Assembly: GCA_038316435.1 (NCBI GenBank)
Contig: JBBQAQ010000007.1
Location: 1 to 64,000 of the forward strand
From: JACJXF01 sp038316435
Lineage (GTDB): Bacteria; Bacteroidota; Bacteroidia; Bacteroidales; GCA-2748055
Reading direction: 5' to 3'
DNA length: 64,000 nt
Shown here: in pieces, positions 48,759 to 57,454 of the stretch
Position numbering within the stretch: the first letter of the stretch is position 1
Layout of the letters: each line of letters starts with the position of its first letter
The notes under the pieces: generated by a model
What the model saw: only the letters and a program-made list of their open reading frames with translations
The model's database searches: none
Told to the model about the DNA's origin: nothing
Position numbers and translations under genes: made by a program

Positions 48759-51188
48759 ATGGTTTTAGAAGAATTGAAAAGCGGTGAAAGCGGGATAATC
48801 AGAAAAGTTAGGGGTGAAGGGGCTTTCAGAAAGCGAATCATGGAAATGGGCTTTGTAAAAGGTCAGAAAGTTACCGTTATTAAAAACGCTCCATTTAAAG
48901 ACCCAGTCGAATATTCTATCATGGGTTATAATGTTTCTCTTCGACGAAAGGAATCAGCACTAATCGAAGTTTCCGCTGAAAATCTAAATATTCATTCTGA
49001 TACTCAGTACAATGGTACTTTTTCGCAACCTGAAAATCCGGGACAGAATATAGAAAAAGGCAAGATTATAAATATTGGCTTGGTAGGTAATCCAAATTCC
49101 GGAAAAACAAGCATTTTCAATTTTGCATGCAGCACTCATGAACATGTTGGCAACTATAGCGGTGTAACCGTTGATACAAAACAAGGGCAGATTGAGTACA
49201 GGGGATATAAATTAAATATCTTCGACCTCCCTGGAACTTATTCCCTGTCGCACTATTCACCCGAAGAAATATATGTTCGGAATTATATATTTGACTCTTT
49301 TCCGGATGTAATTGTAAATGTGGTTGACAGCACAAACCTTGAAAGGAATCTTTTTCTTACTACTCAGCTGCTCGATCTGAATGCCCCACTGGTTATTGCA
49401 TTGAATATGTTTGATGAGCTGAAAACTAAAGGTGATCAGTTTGATTATCTTTCTTTTGGACGAATGATCGGTGCTAAAATTGTTCCCACTGTTGGCTCCA
49501 GAGGAAAAGGTCTTGCGCAGCTTTTTGAGGCAATTATTGCCAAATACAATGAACAGCCAGATGAGAAAAGGATAATCAATATTAATTATGGAAGTGACAT
49601 TGAGAAGTCCATTTCTCAGCTTATAAAATTCTTCGAAAAGCCCGGACTTATCAATCTTACAAAGCAGTTTACTGCCAGATTCTTAGCAATAAAACTTCTT
49701 GAAAAAGACACTGACATAATTAAAAAATTCCCGTCCGGAAACGATCAAAAGATCTTGTTTGAAAAAGTAGCTTTTGAAATTGCTCACCTGGAAAGCCTTC
49801 TAGGAGAGGATACTAGTGCAATGATTGCTGATGCAAAATATGGGTTTATTGCAGGTGCTCTGAAAGAAACATATCAGGTTAACCATGCCAGCAAAAAACA
49901 TAAAAGTGATCGCATTGATAAGATCCTGACAAACAAATATCTGGGTTTGCCTGTTTTTTTCGCATTGCTCTGGATCATGTTCGAAGTCACTTTCAGGCTT
50001 GGGCAATATCCTGTAAGCTGGATTGAATCGGGTGTTTTGTGGCTTTCGTCGTTTGCCGGACAGATTTTACCTGCTGGCGATTTTAAAGACCTTCTGATAC
50101 AAGGGATTATAGGAGGAATCGGAGGTGTTATCGTATTTCTGCCTAATATCCTTATACTTTTCTTTTTCATTTCTATTCTTGAAGACACCGGATACATGGC
50201 CCGTTCCGCATTTCTGATGGATAAATTTATGCATGGTATCGGTCTCCATGGAAAATCCTTCATCCCAATGGTAATGGGTTTCGGTTGTAATGTTCCTGCC
50301 ATACTTTCAACACGAATTATTGAAAGCAGGAATAACCGCATTATTACCATGCTGATTCTTCCATTCATGTCATGCAGTGCACGACTTCCTGTATATATTC
50401 TGATAATCGGGGCGTTTTTCCCTGCGCATCAGGGAACCGTTTTATTTGGAATGTATCTGTTAGGAATTGTTCTGGCAGCATTAACAGCATTGCTATTGCG
50501 AAGGTTTCACTTCAGAAAGGAAGATGTGCCCTTTGTTATGGAGCTCCCACCCTATCGAATTCCTACAGGCAGGAACACTTTTAGACACATGTGGCACAAA
50601 TCCTACCAATATCTTCAGAAAATAGGAAGTGTAATTCTGGTTGCATCAATTATTATTTGGGGATTGGGGTACTATCCAAAAAAAGTCTCTGAAACGGTGA
50701 TATCCGGAAAAACCATCTCTGGCAAGACACCAATGAACACTTTTAATCCCGATACGTTAATTATCAGCAGTTCAGGATCAAGCTATCTGGAAATGATAGG
50801 GAAATTCATAGAACCTGCAATTAAGCCGCTGGGGTTTGACTGGAAAATGGGAGTTAGTCTTCTTGCTGGAGTTGCAGCAAAGGAAGTTGTGGTGAGTACC
50901 ATGGGCGTAATTTATGGACAGGAAGATGGAAAAGATGCAAAACTGAGTTTGGGCGAAAAACTGAAATTGCAGACATATAGTGATGGTAGTCGGGTATATA
51001 CGCCTCTTGCAGCCTTGGCGTTCCTGGTATTTATACTGATTTACTTTCCTTGTATTGCTGTGGTAGTGGCTGTTGCCAGAGAATCAGGATCGGCCTGGTA
51101 TTCAATGTTTCTAATCGTATATACCAGTGGACTGGCGTGGGTTTTGAGTTTTATTGTGTTTCAGTTTGGTGGTTTACTTATTGGATAA
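48759..51188 (+). CDS. feoB: FeoA-FeoB fusion, ferrous iron transporter
   Basis: Uptake of Fe(II) across the inner membrane. ATG 48759 gives MVLEELKSGESGIIRKVRG, the FeoA start; the frame also opens at TTG 48735. FeoA SH3-like domain at about 1-75 (MEMGFVKGQKVTVIKNAPFKDPVEYSI). A linker leads to the FeoB GTPase (about 100-265: GLVGNPNSGKTSIFN, SGVTVDTKQG, DLPGTYSLS, NMFDE), helical spacer, and a membrane domain with two Gate motifs (LPVFFALLWIMFEVTF, SCSARLPVYILII) with Cys in GFGCNVPA. Fused FeoAB is typical of Bacteroidota. A 45-aa partner gene follows after 9 bases. Confidence 0.95.
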   Translation: MVLEELKSGESGIIRKVRGEGAFRKRIMEMGFVKGQKVTVIKNAPFKDPVEYSIMGYNVSLRRKESALIEVSAENLNIHSDTQYNGTFSQPENPGQNIEKGKIINIGLVGNPNSGKTSIFNFACSTHEHVGNYSGVTVDTKQGQIEYRGYKLNIFDLPGTYSLSHYSPEEIYVRNYIFDSFPDVIVNVVDSTNLERNLFLTTQLLDLNAPLVIALNMFDELKTKGDQFDYLSFGRMIGAKIVPTVGSRGKGLAQLFEAIIAKYNEQPDEKRIININYGSDIEKSISQLIKFFEKPGLINLTKQFTARFLAIKLLEKDTDIIKKFPSGNDQKILFEKVAFEIAHLESLLGEDTSAMIADAKYGFIAGALKETYQVNHASKKHKSDRIDKILTNKYLGLPVFFALLWIMFEVTFRLGQYPVSWIESGVLWLSSFAGQILPAGDFKDLLIQGIIGGIGGVIVFLPNILILFFFISILEDTGYMARSAFLMDKFMHGIGLHGKSFIPMVMGFGCNVPAILSTRIIESRNNRIITMLILPFMSCSARLPVYILIIGAFFPAHQGTVLFGMYLLGIVLAALTALLLRRFHFRKEDVPFVMELPPYRIPTGRNTFRHMWHKSYQYLQKIGSVILVASIIIWGLGYYPKKVSETVISGKTISGKTPMNTFNPDTLIISSSGSSYLEMIGKFIEPAIKPLGFDWKMGVSLLAGVAAKEVVVSTMGVIYGQEDGKDAKLSLGEKLKLQTYSDGSRVYTPLAALAFLVFILIYFPCIAVVVAVARESGSAWYSMFLIVYTSGLAWVLSFIVFQFGGLLIG

Positions 51189-51197
51189 ATTAAATTT

Positions 51198-51335
51198 ATG
51201 ACACAAGAAATTATTGCTACAACCATATTTGTCCTGGCGATTTTTTACGGAATATTTCAGCTTGGAAAATCTCTCCTGCCCTCAAAGCAAAAGCATAACG
51301 GCGGTTGTGGTTCTTCAGATTGTGGCTGTAAATAA
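51198..51335 (+). CDS. FeoB-associated Cys-rich membrane protein (45 aa)
   Basis: A short gene starting 10 bases after feoB: MTQEIIATTIFVLAIFYGIF, a single hydrophobic helix, then QLGKSLLPSKQKHNGGCG and a Cys-rich end GGCGSSDCGCK. This is the shape of the FeoB-associated Cys-rich family (one TM helix plus a C-x-x-x-C-x-C tail), which sits next to feoB in many genomes and may help iron handling at the transporter. It was below the size of most ORF lists but its position and motif are persuasive. Cotranscribed with feoB. Confidence 0.85.
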   Translation: MTQEIIATTIFVLAIFYGIFQLGKSLLPSKQKHNGGCGSSDCGCK

Positions 51336-51367
51336 TTCAGACAATACGAAATTGCTTTGCTGTTAAA

Positions 51368-51955
51368 TTAATAAATTTTTAAAATTTTTATCGGGGGAGA
51401 CAAACTTTGTCCTTGTGCTGAAGATTTTTGTATTTCCCTGACTACTTTCATTCCTTTTACAACTCGTCCGAATGCAGCAAATCCCTGTCCATCTGGATTC
51501 CTAGCTCCCCCGAAATCGAGAGATGGCTGCTTTCCAATGCAAACAAAGAATTCCGTAGTTCCGGAATCAGGCTGATCCCTTGCCATTGAAATCGTACCGT
51601 TCTTATGAGAAATACCCGTTGCATTTGTCCTTTCGAGAGGAATGGGCCGTATCAGCGTAGTATCTATTTTTCTAAGGTTAAAACCTCCCTGTATAACTTG
51701 AATTATAACCTTTTTATCCGGTTGGTTTTCCAGAGTAACCGTTCGGTAAAAAGAACCTCCGTCGTTGCCAAGTTTCTCCACATAATTCATAAAATTTAAG
51801 CAAGTTAGCGGCGCTTTTTTTTCGTAAAGAGCAACAATTATTTTTCCTTTTGTAGTTTCAATAGTAACTAATTTTTTCTGAGCAAAGGTTGCGTTATTGA
51901 TCTGTAGGAACGTTCCTGCGATTATAATAAAACAACCGGTGAAGTTCATCTTCAT
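51368..51955 (-). CDS. Cyclophilin-type peptidyl-prolyl cis-trans isomerase, exported
   Basis: 195 aa. N-terminal signal (about 1-25, ending ATFAQ). The cyclophilin core shows VTIETTKGKIIVALYEKKAPLTCLNFMNYVEK, then FYRTV, IQVIQGGFN, GTISMARDQPDSGTTEFFVCIGKQPSLDF and FAAFGRVVKGMKVV. It is the compact bacterial form, and the usual F-H-R catalytic triplet reads FYRTV here, so His is replaced. Folding catalyst of the periplasm. Its start overlaps the preceding stop (TAATG), so it is coupled to the phospholipase B-like gene. Confidence 0.92.
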   Translation of the reverse strand: MKMNFTGCFIIIAGTFLQINNATFAQKKLVTIETTKGKIIVALYEKKAPLTCLNFMNYVEKLGNDGGSFYRTVTLENQPDKKVIIQVIQGGFNLRKIDTTLIRPIPLERTNATGISHKNGTISMARDQPDSGTTEFFVCIGKQPSLDFGGARNPDGQGFAAFGRVVKGMKVVREIQKSSAQGQSLSPPIKILKIY

Positions 51956-53373
51956 TACGGCTTCTCTCCTGTTTTAAATATAGTCCAATTCTGAGATGGT
52001 CTGTCGTGTAGTACTTCTTTCATCCAGTCGTATTGCGGGTGGCCAGAAAGAAACTTTTTCGCGTCAAACGGCATTCCGCAAGCAGAGCCCCACCTAGCTG
52101 AAAACGACATGTTTTTCGCCATTTTCGAATCGATTACTTTTCCATCCATCGTACCTGCAGGGTAATAGGGCGAGGATGGCCAGCCACAATTGTCTTTTTC
52201 GAGTTCACCGTGACAACACAACCCTCTACCACCGGGCTGCACTTTATTCCGGTATGTATCAAAATGCTCGGCTTCAAATTTCTTTCCTAATTCCAGACTT
52301 ATTTTCCCTGCGTTTTGAGTCATAAGTTGTTTCCATCTCACACGACGGGCAATTGCCATATCGGTAATATTGGTTTCATCGGTAGTTGTTTCAAACCTTA
52401 AAATCTGAAGGCTTTCTGCAACGTTCGATCCGGTATAATATCCATCTTTGGTCGTTTCAAATCCTATAAACTTTAGTCCTAATTCAAGTCGTGCGATTTC
52501 ATTGGTATTGATATCTCCAATAAGCCATGCATTAGCGTATCCCCCGTTATTACCCAGCTTCATGATACTGCACCACTCTTCAATATTTGATGCATCCTGA
52601 GTGGCGCGCCTCATTCTCGAAAATTCAGGAATACCCGATTCATCAAAGCCTTCAAAATCACCGATGGTAGTTTCGCAGCCAACAAGACCAGCATCCGTAA
52701 CAAAGAAATCGGTGCCACTGTGTATCCAACCGGGAACTGTCTGCATCAGTATCCTATGACCTCTAGCAGGTAAGATATCGATCACTACATTACAAAAAAC
52801 TTCATGATAGTTCGCCATGGTATTGTGTCCCATTACAATTCCCCCATCGCTTGTCATGCTTCCGGTAGCAATAAATGCGCTGCATGATTCCCGGGCAGAA
52901 GGCACTTTCAATACCGCCATCTTTTTTAATTCCAGGGGATACCAATACGAACTAAGTTCAATCCATGAGTTATAGCAAATGATCTCTGAAAGGGATGTTT
53001 CCACGTCCGAAGCAATAAGTCCGTCGGTAATTCCCTGCAATTCAGCAAGATTTTCCGGATCAATTTTATTATAAAACAGTGAATATGCCTTATCCGTAAG
53101 CCATGTCCATTCCATGGCTGAAATATGATTCCAGTTTATTTTAGAATCAATAATTCCTTGGGTAATTTCTTTCGAGAGCAGATATCCATGCTGGAAGCCA
53201 ATTTCAGAGGCAGTTCCTTCAACATGGAGATATATCCATCCAGCTTTTTCAAATCTGTAAGCTTTTTCAAGTATTTTTTTCTGAAGATCAGATAATTGAG
53301 GTGAGGTTTGTGAAAATCCTATCAATAGGCTGATACACCAATTTAATAGCAGAAATACAAGAATTTTTTTCAT
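51955..53373 (-). CDS. Exported phospholipase B-like / C45-type Ntn hydrolase
   Basis: Start at ATG 53373 (MKKILVFLLLNWCISLLIGFSQ, a signal peptide); an earlier in-frame opening at 53412 is not needed. About 472 aa. Residues near 163 read ESCSAFIATGSMTSDGGIVMGHN, where the Cys would be the N-terminal nucleophile after autoproteolysis, as in phospholipase B-like and C45 acyltransferase families. The upstream EIGFQHGYLL and the later NNGGYANAWLIGDINTNEIARLELG and WGSACGMPFDAKKF fit the phospholipase B-like family. Substrate may be a lipid amide or peptide. Coupled to the cyclophilin gene by TAATG. Confidence 0.75.
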   Translation of the reverse strand: MKKILVFLLLNWCISLLIGFSQTSPQLSDLQKKILEKAYRFEKAGWIYLHVEGTASEIGFQHGYLLSKEITQGIIDSKINWNHISAMEWTWLTDKAYSLFYNKIDPENLAELQGITDGLIASDVETSLSEIICYNSWIELSSYWYPLELKKMAVLKVPSARESCSAFIATGSMTSDGGIVMGHNTMANYHEVFCNVVIDILPARGHRILMQTVPGWIHSGTDFFVTDAGLVGCETTIGDFEGFDESGIPEFSRMRRATQDASNIEEWCSIMKLGNNGGYANAWLIGDINTNEIARLELGLKFIGFETTKDGYYTGSNVAESLQILRFETTTDETNITDMAIARRVRWKQLMTQNAGKISLELGKKFEAEHFDTYRNKVQPGGRGLCCHGELEKDNCGWPSSPYYPAGTMDGKVIDSKMAKNMSFSARWGSACGMPFDAKKFLSGHPQYDWMKEVLHDRPSQNWTIFKTGEKP

Positions 53374-53667
53374 GGATCTTTCATTTAATATTTCTATCCG
53401 TCTCAAAAACATTTCAACTGATTATAAATTCATCCGGAAAATGCTAGAATATTTAGAATCTAAACTTAATGCCTATTTTGATATTTTCAAATTAATAGTT
53501 GTAACAATCAGTCTTACAGTTTCGTCATATTGCTTTTACATGAGTAGATGACAGAAATAAATTTTCTGTTGGATTAACTTAATATGGTAACTTTAAAAAG
53601 TTTTCAGCTTACTAATATCTAAAAATATTGGTAAAAGCAGTATTTTTCCCATTAAATTAATAAAGCT

Positions 53668-54279
53668 ATGGAAGTAATTCACGATTTCAGCAACAAATTT
53701 AATGAGCAGATTCAAAATGGGTATAGCGTAAAAACGGAAGACTATATAAGGCGCGGATGGGAGATTTTACGGATGCGAATGGGTTATTTTATTTTATTCA
53801 CCCTTGTCCTATTTGTAGGAACTTCGATTCCGGGGATAGGTATACTTTTAACTCAGACTCTTTCTGCCGGCTTTATTCTTGTTGCATTTTATTTATCAAC
53901 CGGCAAACAAATATTCTTTGAAGATTTCTTCGATGGGTTTAAACATTTTGCAGGATTGCTGCTTTTTACCTTGGTATCAGCCATTCTTATTTTTCTCGGA
54001 ATCATTGCGTTGATTTTACCCGGGATTTATCTTGTAGTAGGCTATGTTTTCACTCCATTCTTTATTATTTTCTCAAGAATGGACTTTTGGAATGCCATGG
54101 AAACAAGCAGAAAGTTGGTTCATAAGGAATGGTTCAGTATCTTTGGCTTTCTTATTGTCCTACTATTCATAAATGTTCTTGGTGTTATGGCTCTCGGTAT
54201 TGGTTTATTAATTACTATTCCTTTGAGTTATTGCGCCTTGTATGCTGCGTTTGATGATATCGTTGGCGTTTCGAAATAA
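53668..54279 (+). CDS. Integral membrane protein of unknown function
   Basis: 203 aa. After a soluble 35-residue start (MEVIHDFSNKFNEQIQNGYSVKTEDYIRRGWEILRMRMG) come four or five long hydrophobic helices (about 38-62, 62-78, 92-130, 160-195). The composition (LFTLVSAILIFLGIIALILPGIYLVVGYVFTPFF) resembles YciC/glycerophosphodiester-phosphodiesterase membrane-domain-like proteins, but I cannot name the family with confidence. It lies 12 bases before the HMA lipoprotein gene, so the two are probably cotranscribed. Confidence 0.7.
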   Translation: MEVIHDFSNKFNEQIQNGYSVKTEDYIRRGWEILRMRMGYFILFTLVLFVGTSIPGIGILLTQTLSAGFILVAFYLSTGKQIFFEDFFDGFKHFAGLLLFTLVSAILIFLGIIALILPGIYLVVGYVFTPFFIIFSRMDFWNAMETSRKLVHKEWFSIFGFLIVLLFINVLGVMALGIGLLITIPLSYCALYAAFDDIVGVSK

Positions 54280-54291
54280 AATACAATCTTC

Positions 54292-54666
54292 ATGAAAAAA
54301 TCTATTTTTTGGCTTTGTCTTGTTGTCATCTTGGTTGCATGTAAAGCAAAAACTACTGAGACAGGAGCGATCGAAAGTTCCACAACATCCGATCTCATTG
54401 TAAATCCTGATGCACTGATCCAAATGGATCTTAATGTTGAGGGAATGACTTGCACAGGTTGTGAAAACACAATAAACTCAGGTGTTAGCGCAATTGCCGG
54501 AGTTGTTGAAGTAAATTCTTCCTTCCAGAATGGTAAAACAATGGTTAAGTTCGATTCAACCCAAACTGACATTTCAAAAATCTCTCAGGTTATTACAGAT
54601 AAAGGGTACAGTGTGAAAGGGTATGCTGCACATACTGAAGAGGTTACTGCACCTGCGACAGAGTAA
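54292..54666 (+). CDS. Lipoprotein with heavy-metal-associated (HMA) domain
   Basis: 124 aa. Lipoprotein signal with lipobox (VVILVAC, Cys17). A short Thr/Ser linker leads to an HMA domain (about 44-110) with LNVEGMTCTGCENTINSGVSAIAGV: GMTC-T-G-C is the CxxC metal site, and VNSSFQNGKTMVKFD plus the ITDKGYSVKG end are standard. It would bind Cu(I) or a similar soft metal in the periplasm or envelope. A terminator follows within 15 bases. No P-type ATPase gene is adjacent. Confidence 0.93.
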   Translation: MKKSIFWLCLVVILVACKAKTTETGAIESSTTSDLIVNPDALIQMDLNVEGMTCTGCENTINSGVSAIAGVVEVNSSFQNGKTMVKFDSTQTDISKISQVITDKGYSVKGYAAHTEEVTAPATE

Positions 54667-54679
54667 ATATTTCCTTTAA

Positions 54680-54720
54680 AATAAAAGCCGTTGTTCTGAA
54701 ATAGATCAACGGCTTTTATT
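54680..54720 (+). terminator. Intrinsic terminator after the HMA lipoprotein gene
   Basis: A perfect 14-bp stem (54680-54693 and 54707-54720) with a 13-base loop, A-rich on the left and T-rich on the right, 14 bases after the stop. Likely bidirectional. Confidence 0.9.
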
Positions 54721-54739
54721 GTTATGAATGGAAATTTAT

Positions 54740-54853
54740 GGTAATGTCGTCAAAAATAGTTGGCGATTTTCAAAAAATGCCTATTAAAACTAGCTGATTT
54801 TTCGTTTTTCGCAACATTAAACATGAGGGGTTTAAACCCCGGATGTTTTGTAA
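54740..54853 (-). repeat. 113-bp dispersed repeat, copy B (inverted relative to copy A)
   Basis: Reverse complement matches 41951-42063 with about a dozen differences, including the GGGGTTTAAACCCC palindrome (54827-54840) and the same core. The inner end starts TAATGTCGTCAAAAA. It lies between the convergent HMA lipoprotein and argF genes, the same kind of site as copy A. Confidence 0.85.
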
Positions 54854-55011
54854 AATGATGAACGTTTTTATAAAACAAATTAGGTTTCGCAAAACACAGA
54901 TCTCCGGCTAATATTCTGTTATTTAAAAGACAAAAACCTTACTTGCACCAAGCCAGTGTTGATTGTGTTTGAAAAAAATATTTAACGCAGAATTAGTTTT
55001 ACAGGTAATTC

Positions 55012-56013
55012 CTAGCTTCCCAGGGTTGCAACCATAACCGCTTTAATGGTATGCACTCTGTTTTCAGCTTCATCGAAAACAATTGAATATGGAGCTTCGA
55101 AAACATCTTCAGTAACTTCCAGTCCATTCATTCCGAATTTCTGATTAATCTCCCTGCCAATCTTGGTTTCAAGATTATGGTATGCCGGAAGACAATGCAT
55201 AAACTTCACTTTAGGATTACCGGTTTTAGCAACAAGTTCTTTATTAATCTGGTATGGTTTCAACAGGCGGATTCTTTCTTCCCAAACAGAATCAGGCTCT
55301 CCCATGGATACCCAAACATCAGTGTAAAGAAAATCAACTCCCTTTACAGCTTTTTCCACATCATCGGTAATGGTAATTTTAGCACCAGTTTCTTTTGCAA
55401 TTTCGAGACATGTTTTTACAAGTTCTTCTGACGGTTGCACACTTTTTGGCGCGGCTGCCCTGAAATCCATTCCCATCTTTGCAGCACCTACCATAAGCGA
55501 GTTACCCATGTTATTGCGGGCATCTCCAAGGTAACAAAAGCTGATCTGACTAAGTGGTTTATCGGAATGCTCCATCATTGTGAGAAGATCGGCCAAAATC
55601 TGTGTAGGATGAAACTCATCTGTCAACCCGTTCCAAACAGGCACACCAGCATATTTTGCGAGTTCTTCAACAATTGATTGCCCGTATCCTCGGTATTCGA
55701 TTCCATCATACATACGTCCCAAAACCCTGGCTGTATCCTTCATAGATTCTTTAACACCTATTTGTGATCCCGACGTTCCAAGGTAAGTAACATTTGCTCC
55801 CTGATCGAATGCAGCAACTTCAAAAGCACAACGTGTGCGGGTTGATGTTTTCTCAAAAATCAAAGCAATATTCTTACCTTTCAAAGTAGGTTGTTCAGTA
55901 CCGCTATATTTTGCTTTTTTCAGATCTGACGATAAGTCCAGAAGAAATTTTATTTCCTGGGGAGTAAAATCGAGAAGTTTCAGAAAACTCCGGTTTCTTA
56001 GGTTAAAGGCCAT
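55012..56013 (-). CDS. argF: Ornithine carbamoyltransferase
   Basis: Interconverts carbamoyl phosphate plus ornithine and citrulline. 333 aa. Family signatures are FEKTSTRTRCAFEVAA (carbamoyl phosphate loop S-T-R-T-R), YLGTSGSQIG, VWNGLTDEFHPTQILADLLTMMEH, DARNNMGNSLMVG and FMHCLPAYH (HCLP). Together with arcC just upstream it would fit a catabolic OTC (ArcB role) that breaks citrulline down, though an anabolic role cannot be excluded from sequence alone. A -7 box lies about 56 bases upstream. Confidence 0.95.
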   Translation of the reverse strand: MAFNLRNRSFLKLLDFTPQEIKFLLDLSSDLKKAKYSGTEQPTLKGKNIALIFEKTSTRTRCAFEVAAFDQGANVTYLGTSGSQIGVKESMKDTARVLGRMYDGIEYRGYGQSIVEELAKYAGVPVWNGLTDEFHPTQILADLLTMMEHSDKPLSQISFCYLGDARNNMGNSLMVGAAKMGMDFRAAAPKSVQPSEELVKTCLEIAKETGAKITITDDVEKAVKGVDFLYTDVWVSMGEPDSVWEERIRLLKPYQINKELVAKTGNPKVKFMHCLPAYHNLETKIGREINQKFGMNGLEVTEDVFEAPYSIVFDEAENRVHTIKAVMVATLGS

Positions 56014-56068
56014 TTTGTAATGTGTTAAGGAATTGATTTATATATATTACTGCCATTCTCAGCAGGTA

Positions 56069-56076
56069 CAAAACTA
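56069..56076 (-). promoter_or_regulatory. Bacteroidota -7 box upstream of argF
   Basis: Minus strand TAGTTTTG matches TAnnTTTG, 56 bases before argF and just after the arcC stop. Suggests argF can be transcribed on its own. Confidence 0.4.
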
Positions 56077-56088
56077 AACAATTTGAAA

Positions 56089-57045
56089 CTAATCCTCATA
56101 TTCCATGGTAATTTTCGTGCCATAAGATTTGTCTTCCAGCTTGAAAGCCTCAGTAATTACGCTCTTTTTCCCACCTTGCTCAATAAACTGCAGACAGGCT
56201 CTGATTTTCGGTGCCATACTACCTTCAGAGAACTGTCCCTCGTTAAGATATTTCAGAGTGTCCTTGTGATTAAGAAACTCTTTTATTTCCTGATCAGGTT
56301 TATTGTAGTTTATGTAAACAAAGGAAACATCTGTCAAAATATAGAATTCGTCGGCCTTGATCCTAGCTGCCAGCAGGGATGATGCAAGATCTTTGTCAAT
56401 AACAGCCTCTGCAGGTCTGACATTTTGGTTTTCATCAATATAAACAGGAACTCCACCTCCACCTGCAGCAATTACAATGGTTCCCTGGCGGGTAAGGTAT
56501 TCAATAACTTTTTCATTCATTATTGCAATTGGTTTTGGGGAGGGAACAACTCTCCTCCAGCCATCTTTAACTTTTATCTCTTCACGGAATTCCCATGATT
56601 TTTCAGCGGCAATTTTTTGTGACTGCTCACGACTGTATGTTTTGCCTACTCGTTTAGAGGGATTTGAAAATGCTGGGTCATTAATATCCACAAGGACTTG
56701 CGTAACAAGAGTAACAATCTCTTTCTGAATATTATTCTTTTTCAAAACATTACGGAGCATCCTTTCGATCATATATCCAATACCTCCCTGAGAATCGGCA
56801 ACACAGATATCAAGAGGCATCTGAGGAATGCCGTATACACTCTCACCGGCATCATTCCTAAGAAGGATATTTCCAACCTGTGGGCCATTTCCGTGACTGA
56901 TTACCAGATCATAGCCTTCACGGATCAGGAAAACAAGGTTCTCCAATGTATCTGTGGTATTTTGTTCCTGCTCATCGATTGTGCCAATCTGATTATCACG
57001 GAGCAAGGCATTTCCACCTAATGCAACAACAGCAAGTTTATTCAT
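56089..57045 (-). CDS. arcC: Carbamate kinase
   Basis: Makes ATP and carbamate from carbamoyl phosphate. Start at ATG 57045 (MNKLAVVALGGNALL); an upstream in-frame ATG at 57072 would add nine residues and is less likely. 318 aa. Signatures are the N-terminal ALGGNALL, SHGNGPQVGNILLRN, WRRVVPSPKPIAI and VIAAGGGGVPV. All fit arcC. It is 75 bases from argF on the same strand. No arcA (arginine deiminase) or antiporter is in the window. Confidence 0.95.
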   Translation of the reverse strand: MNKLAVVALGGNALLRDNQIGTIDEQEQNTTDTLENLVFLIREGYDLVISHGNGPQVGNILLRNDAGESVYGIPQMPLDICVADSQGGIGYMIERMLRNVLKKNNIQKEIVTLVTQVLVDINDPAFSNPSKRVGKTYSREQSQKIAAEKSWEFREEIKVKDGWRRVVPSPKPIAIMNEKVIEYLTRQGTIVIAAGGGGVPVYIDENQNVRPAEAVIDKDLASSLLAARIKADEFYILTDVSFVYINYNKPDQEIKEFLNHKDTLKYLNEGQFSEGSMAPKIRACLQFIEQGGKKSVITEAFKLEDKSYGTKITMEYED

Positions 57046-57069
57046 AATTCGGTTAGTTTCATTCTGTCC

Positions 57070-57077
57070 CAAAACTA
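57070..57077 (-). promoter_or_regulatory. Bacteroidota -7 box upstream of arcC
   Basis: Minus strand TAGTTTTG (TAnnTTTG), 25 bases before the chosen arcC start. The same octamer precedes argF. It overlaps the alternative start region of arcC, which argues for the downstream ATG at 57045. Confidence 0.45.
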
Positions 57078-57144
57078 CTCAAATGAAAGTAATAAAAGTT
57101 GATTAAAAATTTGTTGTACAACAATATTATTTAAAGCAATGAAT

Positions 57145-57274
57145 TACCGCGAGGCAGAGCCATCGAGGTATCAAATGGAATTCTTATTTTCTGACCCACT
57201 GGGTCGAGGAATAAAACCACATCCTTCTCGTCCGCAGAAGCGGAACGCGAAGGAGGATTCAAGACCTGCCAGGT
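57145..57274. repeat. Cluster of four short palindromes
   Basis: Between arcC and the next gene: a hairpin TACCGCGA...TCGAGGTA (57145-57170); GACCC-act-GGGTC (57193-57205); TCCTTC...GAAGGA with an inner TCCGC-AGAA-GCGGA (57222-57254); ACCTG-C-CAGGT (57264-57274). More GC-rich than its surroundings. The last resembles a short palindrome common in Bacteroidota repeats (recalled). Rest of 57046-57454 holds no gene. Confidence 0.6.
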
Positions 57275-57454
57275 TTGAATGATTTAAGGAATGAAATGTT
57301 GTACTAAACCCTATTACAATGAGTTGGCTTGAAAGAATATCAGGCTGTAAATGATAATTTTACACCCACGGTAGTTATTCTGTTAAAAACTCCTGACTTT
57401 CCGATTCGATTTATTTCATATCTTTACCCTTATTAACCGTTTATTTTTATCGAT

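Noticed and set aside
49874..50368. 164-aa minus-strand ORF inside feoB
   Set aside because: Antisense shadow of the FeoB membrane domain.
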